Shown: positions 12,066 to 21,616, counted from the stretch's first letter. The stretch is 64,000 nt of DNA from Gammaproteobacteria bacterium (GCA_020851435.1 JADZCS010000227.1:1-64000); one strand, 5' to 3'. Numbers and translations are program-made. The notes: generated from the letters alone by a model not told the origin.

Positions 12066-12247
12066 TACGCCACTTGACCAGCATGCTGGAACTCGCCGAG
12101 GGGCTGCCGAGGGACTATTGATCCGACCTGAATCGCCTCGGGTTTCCCCGGCCGTCAGTAGGCAGACCGGATGTCCGATCAGGATGTGTCTGTGAAATCT
12201 GGTTCGGTTCAGTACCGCTCGGCGCAATGTCAACGGGGTGGCTAGAT

Positions 12248-12415
12248 ATGGATAACCTCAAGCCCTGGCGCTCGCCAAAAGCCTGGCTTAAGTCAGCCGC
12301 AACGGTCGGCATCGTCTGGTCTTTGGTGTACTTGATGACAGGGAGCTTGCGGGCAGCCACAACAGCCTCCGTCATCGTTGTTGTGGCTGGGATCGTTGGT
12401 GCGATGTATACGTGA
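12248..12415 (+). CDS. Very small membrane protein
   Basis: 55 residues from the ATG at 12248, preceded by GGGGTGG about ten bases upstream; an in-frame ATG at 12227 would add seven residues. The N-terminus is polar and basic (PWRSPKAWLKS), followed by two hydrophobic stretches, VGIVWSLVYLMTG and ATTASVIVVVAGIVGAMY, with positive charges between them. This is the layout of a small hairpin membrane protein. The antisense frame is also open, but reads as low-information sequence. No family recognised. Confidence 0.45.
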   Translation: MDNLKPWRSPKAWLKSAATVGIVWSLVYLMTGSLRAATTASVIVVVAGIVGAMYT

Positions 12416-12766
12416 GTCGATATTTGAGCGACCAACCGATGCCCGCCACTGCGACGCCCAGCGCGCCTCGTGACCAGGTCCTTCGCCGCGCGGAGTAAGG
12501 AAAGTGGGAAGCAGAGGGCTTCGTAGCGGATTCAGTTTGGGGTTCCGCACCGGCTCGCTGTGCTTTGCCGCCGGGAGAGCATCAACACTGAATTAGCGCC
12601 CGAGCTCCATGGCGTTCACTCTCCGACCCCGCTGCTTCCTCCCAGGCCACCACAGACATGTTGCTTCGGTCGTCGCTGGCGAGGCGCACGCCACGCACGG
12701 GCGCAACAACGTGCGACCGAGCAGTGGCGTGCATCGCTCAACCCCCATGGACGCCGACCGAGCGCC
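12416..12766. other. Non-coding stretch at the right edge of the AT-richer block
   Basis: About 350 bases between the small membrane gene and the end of the tricorn-like gene. Base composition changes back to the genomic pattern across it. I see no convincing start-plus-ribosome-site combination, no RNA gene, no hairpin with a T tract and no transposase remnant. Open frames here are short and lack protein-like character. Confidence 0.5.
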
Positions 12767-15700
12767 TTACTTCACCTTCACCGGATCAGCCGGCCGCGGC
12801 GGCAGGCCACGCGGCGTCGCCGGCAGCTTGCGCATCACCTCGGCTACGGCGCGATCGAGCTGGGCGTCCTCGCCGCGCATGACCGCGGCGGGCTCGTTCT
12901 CGACGACGATGTCCGGGCTCACGCCTTCGCCCTCGATCACGTAGCGCCCGTCGGCGCTCGCGGTCGCGTATTCGGGCACGAAGGTCAGTCCGCCGTCGAT
13001 GAGCGGGCCGTGGTCGGTGATGCCCACCACGCCGCCCCAGCTGCGCTTGCCGATCAGCGGGCCCAGGCCCGCCTCGCGGAACATGTACGGGAAGATGTCG
13101 CCGTCGGACGCGGAGGTCTCGTTGACCAGCGCCGCCATCGGCCCGACCTGTACGGCGCTCGGGTAGGTGTCGATCGTTTCCCCGTTGCGCGCGTAGCCCA
13201 GTCCGGTCAGCTTCCGCGACAGGCGCCCGATCAGCATCTGCGAGATGTTGCCGCCGCCGTTGCCGCGCACGTCGACGATCAGGCCTTCCTTGCGCTTCTG
13301 CGGGTACCACCACTTGGTGAACTCGCGGATGCCGTCCTCGCCCATGTCCGGGATGTGGATGTAGCCGAGTCGGCCGCCGCTGGCGCGCGCGACGCGCTCC
13401 ATATTGCCGTGCACCCACTCCAGGTACAGCAGGGAATCTTCGCTGCGGATCGGCTGCCAGGCGACAGTGCGCGCGCCCTTGCCATCGGCAGTTGAGGCGA
13501 CCTTCCATTCCACTGGCTTGCCGGTCTCGGCCTGCAGCAGCTGCCAGGGGTTGTCGCTCGCGCGCAGCTCCCGGCCGTTGATGGCCAGCACGTAGTCGCC
13601 AACCTTCACGTCCACGCCGACCTCGGTCAGCGGCGAGCGGTAGGTCTGCTCCTCGTTCTGGCCGGCGAAGATCTTCGAGATGCGGTAGCGGCCCGCGGCC
13701 GCGTCCAGCTCGAAGCGCGCGCCGGGCAGCGCGACCTTCGGCCTCGCCGGCAGCCGCGTGTCGCCGCCCTGGATGTAGGCGTGCGATACGTTCAGCTCGC
13801 CGATCATCTCGCCGATGATGTAGTTGAGGTCGCTGCGGTGCGCCACGTGGCGCACCAGCGGTGCATAGCGGTCGCGCAGCGCGGCCCAGTCGTAACCGTG
13901 CATGTTGGCCGCATAGAAGTGGTCGCGGAACCTGCGCCAGGTCTCGGCGAAGATGCCCGCGTACTCTTCGGACGGCACGCGATCGACCGCCAGGCCGTCG
14001 AGCGACACGCCCTTGGCGTCCTTGGCATCGGCGCCGGCCTCGGCGACCTTGAGTTCGCCGCCCGGGTAGCTCAGCAGCACCTTCTTGCCGTCGGCCGAGA
14101 GCTCGTAGCCCTGCACGTCCTCGCCGACGGTCTTGGCCTCGCGGTCCTCGATCGAGTAGGCGACCAGTCGCGGCTTTTCCGTTCCTTCCCGGCCGTAATA
14201 GAACGGGCTGATCACGCGATAGAGCAGGTGCTTGTCGGTGACGCTGAGGTCGGTGTAGTTGTCGGGGTCGACAGGCACGCGCAGCGCGCGCCCGACGAGG
14301 CCGTCGAACTCGATCCTCAGGTCCCTGGGCTTCTGCGGCGCCTCGTCGTCCGCCGGCTTCTTCTTCGCGTCCTTCTCCGCGGGCTTCTCGTCGTCGTTGC
14401 GCGCGGCGAACGGGTTGCCGACGTCGCGGCGCAGCGCCACGGCATAGATGCCGATGTTGCGGCTGCCCGCGAAATCGAACTCCTGGTTCGAGAGCTGCGG
14501 GTGGAACTCGCGCAGGCTCAGGAAGTACAGCAGTTCGCCCTTCGGGTCCCAGGCGGGGTTGCCGGCCTGGAAGTTCTCGGGCGTGACGCGGCGCGACTGG
14601 CCGTCGGCCGAACTCCACACCCACACAGACTGGAACTGCGCGTCGTCGGTGCGTGAGTAGGCGAGGTAGCGCGAGTCGGGCGAGAAGCGGTAGTCGGTGG
14701 GCGCCTCGGCTCGATCGTCGTAGACCTGCGTGAGCTTGCGGCTGGCCACGTCGACCACGAACAGGCGGCTGTCCTTGTCGCGCAGCGCGATGCGTGCCGA
14801 GTCGGGCGACCACACCGGGTGATACCAGCGGGTCTTGGACCCGGAGGTCAGGGCGCGCGCGGCGCCGCCGCCGTCGGCGGGCGTCACGTACAGTTCTTCC
14901 TCGCCGCTGGCGTCCGAGATGTAGGCGACGAGCTTGCCGTCCGGCGACCAGGCTGCCTCTCGGTCGTGCGCGCCCGAGGAGCGCGTGAGGTTGCGGGTCA
15001 CGCCGTCGCGCGCCGGCACCGTGAACACGTCGCCGCGTGCCACGATCAGCACGCGCTCGAGGCCAGGGCTGGCCTGCACGGATTCGACGTTGTCCTTGAC
15101 CGCGAGCCGCTCGGGCCGCGTTGCCACGCCGTCGGTGGGCACGTGCACGCTGAGCGCGCGGTCCGTTCCCGCGCGCGTGTCGAACACGTGCAGTTCGCCA
15201 CCCAGTTCATAGGCGATCTGGCCGGCGCCGTCGGCGCTGGGCCAGCGCACGTCGAAGCTGGTCGAGTGCGTTGCCTGCGTGGTCTGTCCGCTCGCGGTGT
15301 CGTAGCGGTAGAGGTTCAGCGTGCCGCTGCGATCCGAGGCGAACCAGACCGAGCCGCCGATCCACATCGGGTCGCGGTCGGTGCGCGCGTCGTCGGTGAT
15401 GCGCTGCAGGCCCTGGGTGGCGAGGTCCAGGATGTAGAGGTCCGAGGCCCAGCCGCCCTGGTAGCGCTTCCAGGTCCGGAAGTCGCGCCACAGCGGCGAA
15501 TACACGACGCGCTTGCCGTCGGGCGAGAAGTCCGCGCCGCCGCCCTTGGGAACCGGCAGCTGCACCGGCAGGCCGCCGGCCACGGGCACGGTGTACAGCT
15601 TGGCGTCGCTCATCCCGAAGGCGTCGCGCTTCGAGCGGAACAGGATGGACTTGCCGTCGGGGGTCCAGCCGTAGACGAGGTTGTCGTAACCCCAGCGGTC

Positions 15701-16036
15701 CGGCAGCGGGCCCGCTGCGGGGTAGAAGGTCAGCTGGCGCGGCACGCCGCCGGTTGCCGGCATCACGTAGACCTGCTCATCGCCGCCGTACTGGCCCGTG
15801 AAGGCGATCCACTGGCCGTCGGGCGAGAAGCGCGCGAACAGCTCGAGGCCCGGATGCGCGGTGAGCCGCACGGCCGTGCCGCCGCTCGTGGGCACGGTCC
15901 ACAGGTCGCCACCGTAGGTGAAGACGACCTTGTCGCCGTGGATGTCCGGGAAGCGCAGCAGGCGCGTCGGCTCGTCGGCCGCCTGGGCGGTCATCGAGCA
16001 GGCGAGCAGCGTGGCGGCGATCAGGTAACGATGCAT
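12767..16036 (-). CDS. Secreted tricorn-like S41 protease
   Basis: 1089 residues with a signal peptide (about residues 1-19, ending TAQA), so periplasmic. The first part, about residues 25-550, is beta-propeller with repeated [27 protein letters not shown] and SPDGKLVAY blades. A charged linker rich in Lys/Asp/Glu (around 550-590) separates it from a helical region, a PDZ-like segment near 770-860 ([12 protein letters not shown]) and an S41 core. By my count the catalytic set of Thermoplasma tricorn protease is present: Ser751-His752 (NVSHAY), Ser977-Asp978 (TSASDGD) and Glu1046 (IVVENEP). Tricorn trims short peptides from larger degradation machines. It has a GGGGGA ribosome site and follows the iminopeptidase gene by 36 bases. 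Confidence 0.92.
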   Translation of the reverse strand: MHRYLIAATLLACSMTAQAADEPTRLLRFPDIHGDKVVFTYGGDLWTVPTSGGTAVRLTAHPGLELFARFSPDGQWIAFTGQYGGDEQVYVMPATGGVPRQLTFYPAAGPLPDRWGYDNLVYGWTPDGKSILFRSKRDAFGMSDAKLYTVPVAGGLPVQLPVPKGGGADFSPDGKRVVYSPLWRDFRTWKRYQGGWASDLYILDLATQGLQRITDDARTDRDPMWIGGSVWFASDRSGTLNLYRYDTASGQTTQATHSTSFDVRWPSADGAGQIAYELGGELHVFDTRAGTDRALSVHVPTDGVATRPERLAVKDNVESVQASPGLERVLIVARGDVFTVPARDGVTRNLTRSSGAHDREAAWSPDGKLVAYISDASGEEELYVTPADGGGAARALTSGSKTRWYHPVWSPDSARIALRDKDSRLFVVDVASRKLTQVYDDRAEAPTDYRFSPDSRYLAYSRTDDAQFQSVWVWSSADGQSRRVTPENFQAGNPAWDPKGELLYFLSLREFHPQLSNQEFDFAGSRNIGIYAVALRRDVGNPFAARNDDEKPAEKDAKKKPADDEAPQKPRDLRIEFDGLVGRALRVPVDPDNYTDLSVTDKHLLYRVISPFYYGREGTEKPRLVAYSIEDREAKTVGEDVQGYELSADGKKVLLSYPGGELKVAEAGADAKDAKGVSLDGLAVDRVPSEEYAGIFAETWRRFRDHFYAANMHGYDWAALRDRYAPLVRHVAHRSDLNYIIGEMIGELNVSHAYIQGGDTRLPARPKVALPGARFELDAAAGRYRISKIFAGQNEEQTYRSPLTEVGVDVKVGDYVLAINGRELRASDNPWQLLQAETGKPVEWKVASTADGKGARTVAWQPIRSEDSLLYLEWVHGNMERVARASGGRLGYIHIPDMGEDGIREFTKWWYPQKRKEGLIVDVRGNGGGNISQMLIGRLSRKLTGLGYARNGETIDTYPSAVQVGPMAALVNETSASDGDIFPYMFREAGLGPLIGKRSWGGVVGITDHGPLIDGGLTFVPEYATASADGRYVIEGEGVSPDIVVENEPAAVMRGEDAQLDRAVAEVMRKLPATPRGLPPRPADPVKVK

Positions 16037-16072
16037 GACATTTTCCCCCAGAAGAACTTGCGACGTCCTTGT

Positions 16073-17038
16073 TCAGCGTGCGCGGGCGAAGGCATCCGTG
16101 GCGGTCACGAGCTGGTGCGTGTTGCCGGCCTCCATGGCCGAGTGACCCGCATCGGGAACGACGTGGAACGCGGCCTCGGGCCAGGCCTGGTGCAGGGCCC
16201 AGGCAGACATCATCGGGCAGACCACGTCGTAGCGGCCCTGCACGATCACGCCCGGGATGTGCCGGATGCGGCCGACGTCGGCCAGCAGCTGGTCCTCGCG
16301 GCGGAAGAATCCGCCGTTGACGAAGTAGTGGCACTCGATGCGCGCGACCGCGAGCGCGAACTTGTCCTGGCCCCAGCTCGCCACGTTGGCCTCGTTGGGC
16401 AGCAGGAAGCTCGTCGAGCCTTCCCACACGGCCCAGGCGCGCGCGGCGGCGACCGCCTCGCGGCGATCGTCGCCCGTGAGGCGGCGGTAGAACGCGCGGA
16501 TCATGTCGCCGCGTTCCTTCGCGGGAATCGCCGCGGCGTAGGCCTGCCAGCGGTCCGGGTACAGCGCGCCGGCGCCGTGCGGATCCTGGTAGAACCAGTC
16601 GAGCTCGGTCTTGCGCAGCATGAAGATGCCGCGCAGCACGAGTTCGGTCACGCGCTCGGGATGGGTCTCGGCGTAGGCGAGGCCCAGCGTCGAGCCCCAG
16701 GATCCGCCGAACACCAGCCAGCGCTCGATGCCGAGGTGTTCGCGCAGCTGCTCCATGTCGGCCACGAGGTGCCAGGTGGTGTTGGCCACGAGGCTCGCAT
16801 GCGGCCGGCTGCGGCCGCAGCCGCGCTGGTCGAACACCACGATGCGGTAGCGCTTCGGGTCGAAGAAGCGCCGCGAGGTGGTGCCTGCGCCGGCGCCGGG
16901 GCCGCCGTGAACGAACACCGCGGGCTTGCCCTTGGGATTGCCGCATTCTTCCCAGTAGATGCGGTGACCGTCGCCGACCTTGAGGAAACCGTGCCGGTAG
17001 GGCTCGATCTCGGGATACAGCTTGCGTTGCCTGGCCAT
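16073..17038 (-). CDS. pip: Prolyl iminopeptidase
   Basis: 321 residues, alpha/beta hydrolase. VFVHGGPGAGAG is the oxyanion-hole segment, FDQRGCGRSRPHA is the conserved strand-turn, and VFGGSWGSTLGLAY holds the nucleophile serine in GGSWGS. Near the C-terminus GRYDVVCP and DAGHSAME supply the acid and histidine. It removes N-terminal proline from peptides in the cytoplasm; no signal peptide is visible. The start ATG has GAGGGG about ten bases upstream. It sits between the DUF3299 gene (13-base gap) and the tricorn-like gene. The archaeal tricorn partner F1 is also a prolyl iminopeptidase, which makes the adjacency notable. Confidence 0.95.
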   Translation of the reverse strand: MARQRKLYPEIEPYRHGFLKVGDGHRIYWEECGNPKGKPAVFVHGGPGAGAGTTSRRFFDPKRYRIVVFDQRGCGRSRPHASLVANTTWHLVADMEQLREHLGIERWLVFGGSWGSTLGLAYAETHPERVTELVLRGIFMLRKTELDWFYQDPHGAGALYPDRWQAYAAAIPAKERGDMIRAFYRRLTGDDRREAVAAARAWAVWEGSTSFLLPNEANVASWGQDKFALAVARIECHYFVNGGFFRREDQLLADVGRIRHIPGVIVQGRYDVVCPMMSAWALHQAWPEAAFHVVPDAGHSAMEAGNTHQLVTATDAFARAR

Positions 17039-17051
17039 CAGGATGTGCCCC

Positions 17052-17561
17052 TCAGAACTTGTATTCCTCGACCGCGGTGCCGGTGAGCGTGTAGGCCGCT
17101 GCGCCGAGGCGCGTGCTCTTTGACTTCGTGCCCATCTTGCCCGTGATCCAGTACGCGGCGTACATCGAGTCCAGCGACAGGCCCTTGTTCATGACCACGA
17201 ACACCATCTGGTTGGCCGGCGGCGGCGGGACGTGTATGCAGGCGCCGAAATAAGGCACCAGGAAGAACTCTGTGACCAGGCCTTTCTCGTCGAGTTCCAG
17301 GGGCACGATGAAGCCCGGGATCTTGACCTCGACGCCCTCGAGCGCCTTGTTGACGTTGAAGTTCATGCGCTGCTGGGCGGCAAGGCCGCCGGACTCGCCG
17401 CTCAGGTAATCGTGCGAGGGCGGCGGCGGCGCGAGGTCGTAGCTGCCGCGCTCGTTCTCGGGCAGCAGGTCGATCCAGTCGAGTTCACGCGGCGCGGCCT
17501 GCGCCGTGGCCACGACCAGGACCGAGAACAGGGCGATCAGCAGGGAACGGATTTTCATCAT
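17052..17561 (-). CDS. DUF3299 periplasmic protein of a metal-transport cluster
   Basis: 169 residues with signal peptide (MMKIRSLLIALFSVLVVATA, cleavage after AQA). The mature part starts APRELDWIDLLPENER and contains IPGFIVPLELDEKG, LVPYFGACIHVPPPPANQ and YWITGKM, the core pattern of DUF3299. GAGG is a few bases upstream of the ATG at 17561; ATG 17558, and ATG 17570 overlapping the permease stop as ATGA, are alternatives. Family members sit beside FtsX/MacB-like permeases and ABC ATPases in zinc-responsive operons of gammaproteobacteria. The role is unproven; a metal chaperone or a partner of the permease is a reasonable guess. Confidence 0.82.
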   Translation of the reverse strand: MMKIRSLLIALFSVLVVATAQAAPRELDWIDLLPENERGSYDLAPPPPSHDYLSGESGGLAAQQRMNFNVNKALEGVEVKIPGFIVPLELDEKGLVTEFFLVPYFGACIHVPPPPANQMVFVVMNKGLSLDSMYAAYWITGKMGTKSKSTRLGAAAYTLTGTAVEEYKF

Positions 17562-17566
17562 CGACC

Positions 17567-18913
17567 TCATGTGCGGATGGTCAGGCCATCCGCGAGCGAA
17601 TTGCGATAGGCACGCCAGGCCGGCAGCAGGCCGGCGGCCAGCCCGGCCAGGACGACCCCGCACAGGATGATCGCATCCTGCGCGGTGGGCAGTCCAAGCG
17701 TGATGTAGAGACCGTAGTGCGCGCCCAGGAACGGCGCGGCGGCGGCCAGCAGGCCGTAGGTGCCGGCCAGGCCCAGCACCACGCCGCCCAGCGCGAGCAG
17801 GCCCGATTCGAGCAGCATCAGCGCGAACACCTGTGCGGGCCGCGCGCCGACCGAGCGCAGGATCGCCATTTCGCGGCGCCGCTCGTTGAGGCTGGTGAGG
17901 ATCGCCGCGAGCATGCCCAGCAGGCCGGCCAGCACGACGCAGGCCGCGACCATCATGAGCGCCCTGTCGGCGACGCCCACGAGTTCCCACAGCTGCTGCA
18001 GGGCCACGCCCGGGATGATCGCGGTGAGCGGCTCGGCCTTGTACTCGTTGAGCGCGCGCTGCATCTGGAACAGCCCCGCGCGGTCCTTCATGCCCACGAG
18101 GAACGCGGTGATGGCCACGGGCTCGTGTGGTACTGGGGCTTCTTCATGCGCGTGTTCGTCGTGCGCATGGGTGTCCGCCTCGCTCGGAGGTGGCGGCGGC
18201 GGAGCAAGGCGCTGGCCGACGCGCGTGCCGATGGCCGGCGGCGCCGGCGCGGGCCGCTTCATGCCGCTCTCCCAGCCGACGTGGATCTCGTCGATCGCCG
18301 CGAGGTCGACGTGCACGGCGCGGTCGACCGGCGTGCCGGTCGGCTCGAGGATGCCGACGACCGTGAACGGATGGTCGTCGTGCTTCGCGAAACTCACCTC
18401 GCCGAGACCGTGCGCGACGGTGATGCTGCTGCCGACCGAGTAGCCGAGCTTGGCCGCGACCTCGGCGCCCAGCACGGCCTCGCGCGCGCCCACGAAGGGC
18501 TTTCCGGCCGCGAAAGCCAGCGGACGCTTGCGCCCGTAGCGGTAGTGCTCGAAGTAGGCGCCGCTGGTGCCCAGCACGCGATAGCCGCGGTGCGAATCGC
18601 CCAGCGAGATCGGGATGGTCCAGGCCACGTCGCGGTGGCGCGCGACGAGCTGGTAGCTCTGCCAGGACACGTTGGCCGTGGCGTCGCCGACCCTGAACAC
18701 CGAGTACAGCAGCAGGTTCAGCGGGCCGCTGCGCGCGCCGACCACGAGGTCGACGCCGGAGACGGTGCTGGCGAAGCTGTCGCGCGCCTCGGCGCGCAGT
18801 TTCTGCACGCCCAGCAGCAGCGTGACGCTCACGGCGATCGCGAACACGGTGAGTCCCGCGGTCAGGCGCCGGTTCCACAGCGAGCGCGCCGCCAGCCGCA
18901 CGAGCGGGCTCAT
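17567..18913 (-). CDS. FtsX/MacB-like ABC permease with His-rich loop
   Basis: 448 residues. One membrane helix near the N-terminus (LTVFAIAVSVTLLLGVQKL), a long periplasmic domain, then three helices at the C-terminus (MVAACVVLAGLLGMLAA, LMLLESGLLALGGVVLGL, and ILCGVVLAGLAAGLLP), the standard FtsX/MacB layout. The segment GVDLVVGARSGPLNLLLYSV follows the first helix. About residues 245-260 form a loop with THAHDEHAHEE, likely to bind metal. Start ATG 18913 overlaps the ATPase stop in an ATGA junction, and its own stop overlaps the possible start of DUF3299. Energy would come from the ATPase encoded upstream. Confidence 0.88.
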   Translation of the reverse strand: MSPLVRLAARSLWNRRLTAGLTVFAIAVSVTLLLGVQKLRAEARDSFASTVSGVDLVVGARSGPLNLLLYSVFRVGDATANVSWQSYQLVARHRDVAWTIPISLGDSHRGYRVLGTSGAYFEHYRYGRKRPLAFAAGKPFVGAREAVLGAEVAAKLGYSVGSSITVAHGLGEVSFAKHDDHPFTVVGILEPTGTPVDRAVHVDLAAIDEIHVGWESGMKRPAPAPPAIGTRVGQRLAPPPPPPSEADTHAHDEHAHEEAPVPHEPVAITAFLVGMKDRAGLFQMQRALNEYKAEPLTAIIPGVALQQLWELVGVADRALMMVAACVVLAGLLGMLAAILTSLNERRREMAILRSVGARPAQVFALMLLESGLLALGGVVLGLAGTYGLLAAAAPFLGAHYGLYITLGLPTAQDAIILCGVVLAGLAAGLLPAWRAYRNSLADGLTIRT

Positions 18914-19620
18914 GCGGCCTCCGCGGCGGGCCGGGCCCGGTTGATTTCGTCGAGCGCGATCCGCCGGTCGAAGCGCGCGCCCAGCGCGGTGTCGTGGCTC
19001 ACGAACAGCAGCGCCGCGCCGGCCGCGGCGCACTCGTCCATGAGCAGCGTCAGGAAGGCCTCGCGCGCATCCGTGTCCAGCGCCGAGGTGGGCTCGTCGG
19101 CGATGATCACCTCGGGCCGCCCGAGCAGCGCGCGCGCGACGGCCACGCGCTGCTGCTGGCCGATCGAGAGTTCCGTGACCGGCCGGGCCAGCATGCGCGG
19201 CTCCCGGAGGCCCAGCTCCGCCAGCAGCCGGCGCGCCTCGGCCGGCGCGTCGGCGCCGGCGCGCGCGCGCCGCGCGCTGGAAAAGCCCAGCGGCAGCAGC
19301 ACGTTGTCGAGCACGGGCAGGTAGGGGATCAGGTTGAACATCTGGAACACGAAGCCGACGTGGGCCGCGCGCAGGTGGTCGCGCTCGGCGCCCGAGGCGG
19401 CGACCAGGTCGTGGCCCAGCAGGCGCACGACGCCGGCCTGCGGTCGCAGCACGCCCGCGACCACGCCCAGCAGCGTGCTCTTGCCGCTGCCCGAGGGCCC
19501 GCGCAGGAACACGCGCTCGCCGGCCGCGACGCGGAAGTCCGGCACGTCCAGCACGTCGTGCCCCGGGGTCCACGCGAAGCGGACGTTCTCGAGTTCGATG
19601 GCCGCCGGGCTTGCTGGCAT
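18910..19620 (-). CDS. ABC transporter ATP-binding protein (MacB/LolD type)
   Basis: 236 residues, a single ABC domain. Walker A is GPSGSGKST, the Q-loop VGFVFQMFNLIPYL, the signature LSIGQQQRVAVARAL, Walker B VIIADEPTSALD, and the switch histidine in LLFVSHD. The signature starts LSIGQ rather than LSGGQ. The start at 19620 (MPASPAAIELENVRFAW) was chosen because the domain begins at once; the longer open frame is low-complexity. The gene lies 20 bases downstream of the TonB receptor and overlaps the permease, so these are one operon. Confidence 0.93.
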   Translation of the reverse strand: MPASPAAIELENVRFAWTPGHDVLDVPDFRVAAGERVFLRGPSGSGKSTLLGVVAGVLRPQAGVVRLLGHDLVAASGAERDHLRAAHVGFVFQMFNLIPYLPVLDNVLLPLGFSSARRARAGADAPAEARRLLAELGLREPRMLARPVTELSIGQQQRVAVARALLGRPEVIIADEPTSALDTDAREAFLTLLMDECAAAGAALLFVSHDTALGARFDRRIALDEINRARPAAEAA

Positions 19621-19640
19621 CGCTGCTCCGTGGTGAGTGT

Positions 19641-21575
19641 TCAGAACGCCATCCGCACGCCGGCCGCGATGCCGCGGCCGGGCAGGGGCAGGCTGTCCTT
19701 GAGCGGCGACGTGTGCTGGCGGATCTCCTCGTCCAGCAGGTTGCTGCCGTTCAGGAACACGCGCCACTCCTGCCGCCCGACCTGCATAGCATACGAGACG
19801 TCGAGCCCCAGCAGAGTGTAGGCCGCGCTGCTGTCCTCGTAGGCGGCCACCCGCTCCTGGCCGAAGGCGTGCTGCAGGTCGAGCGTCGCCGACCAGGCAT
19901 CCGAGGCGAACTCCAGGCCGGCGCCGAGCCGCAGCGGCGGGATGCGCGGCAGGTCCTGGCCGTCGGCCTCGCCGCGAACGTAATCCGCCGAGAGCAGCAG
20001 TTGCAGCCGCGGGTGCAGCGGCAGGCGGGCCTCGGCCTCGAAGCCGAAGAAACGCGCGTCGCGCTGCAGGAACTCGAACACCGGCAGGTCGTCCTCGACG
20101 GTGCCCGCCGGCGCCAGGAAGATGAAGCCTTGGTAGCGGTTATAGAAGGCGTTCAGCTCGAGCCGGACCGGGCCCGCCAGGCGGCGCAGGCCGACGTCGG
20201 CGGTCAGCGCGCGCTCGCTGCCGAAGCCGGGGTTGCCGACCTCGAACTGGCCGGTGGCCGCGTGCGGTCCGTCCGCGTAGAGCTCCGTGGCGCTGGGGTT
20301 GCGCTCGGTGCGCGTGAGCTGCAGCGCCAGGCCCCAGTCCGCCGACATGCGCCACAGCGCGCCGGCCGAGAGGCTCAGCGCGGTGCCGTCGTGGTCCGGC
20401 AGTTCGGCGACCGCGGCGTCGATGCGCTGGTTCTCGGCGCGCGCGCCGAACTCGGTCGTCCAGTCGCCGGTCTCGCGCTGCGCGAAGCCGTAGAGCGCCA
20501 GCGAACGCGTGCGCGAGGGCGGCACGAAGGCTTCCTCGCCGGCCGCGTCGAAGTCGAGGTCCTGCCACTGGAGGCCGGCGACACCCTTGAAGCCCAGCAC
20601 TTCGCCGAGTTCCGCGGCGACGCGCAGCTCGCGGCCGTCGAGCTGGAACTGCGTGCCGACTTCGCCTGTGGGCGCGATCTCGGCGTGCTCGTACTGGTTC
20701 GCCGCCGCGCGCAGCGACAGGGCCTCGACCACGCCGTCCAGCTCGAGCCGGCCCGCCAGGTCGAGCCGCCGCTGCTGCAGGGCGATATACGCGCCATCCT
20801 CCAGCGGGATGCCGTAGTCGCTGTCGTAGCGGCTGTAGGCCGCGCCGAGGTGGCCTGCGGAGCCGATCCACGAGGCGCCGACGGCGCCGCTGTGGGTGTC
20901 GGTCCAGGTGTTGGGCGCGATGCCGCCCGGGATGCTCGCGTCGTCCGTCTCGCGCCAGGCGCCGTCGAAGTGCAGCGCGACGCTGCCCGCCGCGAGGTCG
21001 ACGCGGCCGGCGGCTGCGCGCTCGTCCAGCGGCGTGTCGCCGCGCAGCTCCAGCGATCCCGATGCGCCGTCCGGCAGCACGGTGTGGATGCGGTTGGTGA
21101 CCACGTTCACCACGCCGCCCGCGGCGCCGCTGCCGAACAGCAGCGTGGCGGGGCCGCGGATGATCTCCACCTGGTCGGCGAGCGAGGGCTCCAGCGCGGC
21201 GGCGTGGTCCTCCGACAGGCCGGAGACGTCCAGCGACGGGTTGCCGTCCACCAGCAGCTGCACGCGGTCGCCGCCCAGGCCGCGGATCACGGGGCGCGAG
21301 GCGGCGGGCCCGAAGTAGGTCGAACTCACGCCGGGCTGGTCGGACAGCGTCTCGCCGAGCGAGGGCGCCACCTGTCGCGCCAGTTCCTCGCCCGTGAGGA
21401 CGGCGGTCGGCTGCACCACGTTCATGCGCGATTCGCCGAGGGCGCTCGCGGTGACGATCACTTCGTCGAGGTGCGGCGCGGCGGACGGTGCCAGCGGCGC
21501 GGACTGGGCCAGCGCGGCGGGCGCGCTGGCGAGGGTCGCGGCGATCGCCACGACCAGGGAACGTGATCTGTTCAA
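19641..21575 (-). CDS. TonB-dependent outer-membrane receptor, probably for metal
   Basis: 644 residues. Signal peptide ending PAALAQ; then a TonB-box-like stretch (DEVIVTASAL), a plug domain with PGVSSTYFGPAASRPVIRGL and GGDRVQLLVDGNPSLDVSG, and a beta-barrel ending in phenylalanine (GIAAGVRMAF), as required for outer-membrane insertion. The start appears to be TTG at 21575, with GAGAG just upstream; no better in-frame start exists. The plug pattern (SGLSEDHAAALEPSLADQVEI) resembles ZnuD-type zinc receptors. The neighbours, a His-rich peptide, permease and DUF3299, point to zinc or a similar metal rather than a siderophore. Specificity is inference. Confidence 0.9.
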   Translation of the reverse strand: MNRSRSLVVAIAATLASAPAALAQSAPLAPSAAPHLDEVIVTASALGESRMNVVQPTAVLTGEELARQVAPSLGETLSDQPGVSSTYFGPAASRPVIRGLGGDRVQLLVDGNPSLDVSGLSEDHAAALEPSLADQVEIIRGPATLLFGSGAAGGVVNVVTNRIHTVLPDGASGSLELRGDTPLDERAAAGRVDLAAGSVALHFDGAWRETDDASIPGGIAPNTWTDTHSGAVGASWIGSAGHLGAAYSRYDSDYGIPLEDGAYIALQQRRLDLAGRLELDGVVEALSLRAAANQYEHAEIAPTGEVGTQFQLDGRELRVAAELGEVLGFKGVAGLQWQDLDFDAAGEEAFVPPSRTRSLALYGFAQRETGDWTTEFGARAENQRIDAAVAELPDHDGTALSLSAGALWRMSADWGLALQLTRTERNPSATELYADGPHAATGQFEVGNPGFGSERALTADVGLRRLAGPVRLELNAFYNRYQGFIFLAPAGTVEDDLPVFEFLQRDARFFGFEAEARLPLHPRLQLLLSADYVRGEADGQDLPRIPPLRLGAGLEFASDAWSATLDLQHAFGQERVAAYEDSSAAYTLLGLDVSYAMQVGRQEWRVFLNGSNLLDEEIRQHTSPLKDSLPLPGRGIAAGVRMAF

Positions 21576-21597
21576 TGCAGGATCTCTCGTGTCTGGC

Positions 21598-21616
21598 GGC
21601 CGTCGAAGCGACGGCC
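21598..21616 (-). promoter_or_regulatory. Perfect hairpin in the leader of the TonB receptor gene
   Basis: Arms GGCCGTCG and CGACGGCC with a three-base loop, 22 bases before the receptor start and 46 bases after the stop of the His-rich gene. No T tract follows, so it is not a classical terminator. It could reduce read-through or occlude translation initiation. Confidence 0.4.

Noticed and set aside
12171-12245. 24-codon frame before the small membrane protein
   Set aside because: It has an ATG and ends just before the next start, but the peptide has no character and the ribosome site is weak.
12115-12435. Antisense frame opposite the 55-residue membrane protein
   Set aside because: Its sequence lacks hydrophobic or domain structure, whereas the plus-strand frame has a coherent membrane layout.
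8739-12766. Integron gene cassettes in the AT-richer block
   Set aside because: The genes alternate in strand and I find no attC-like inverted core sites between them.
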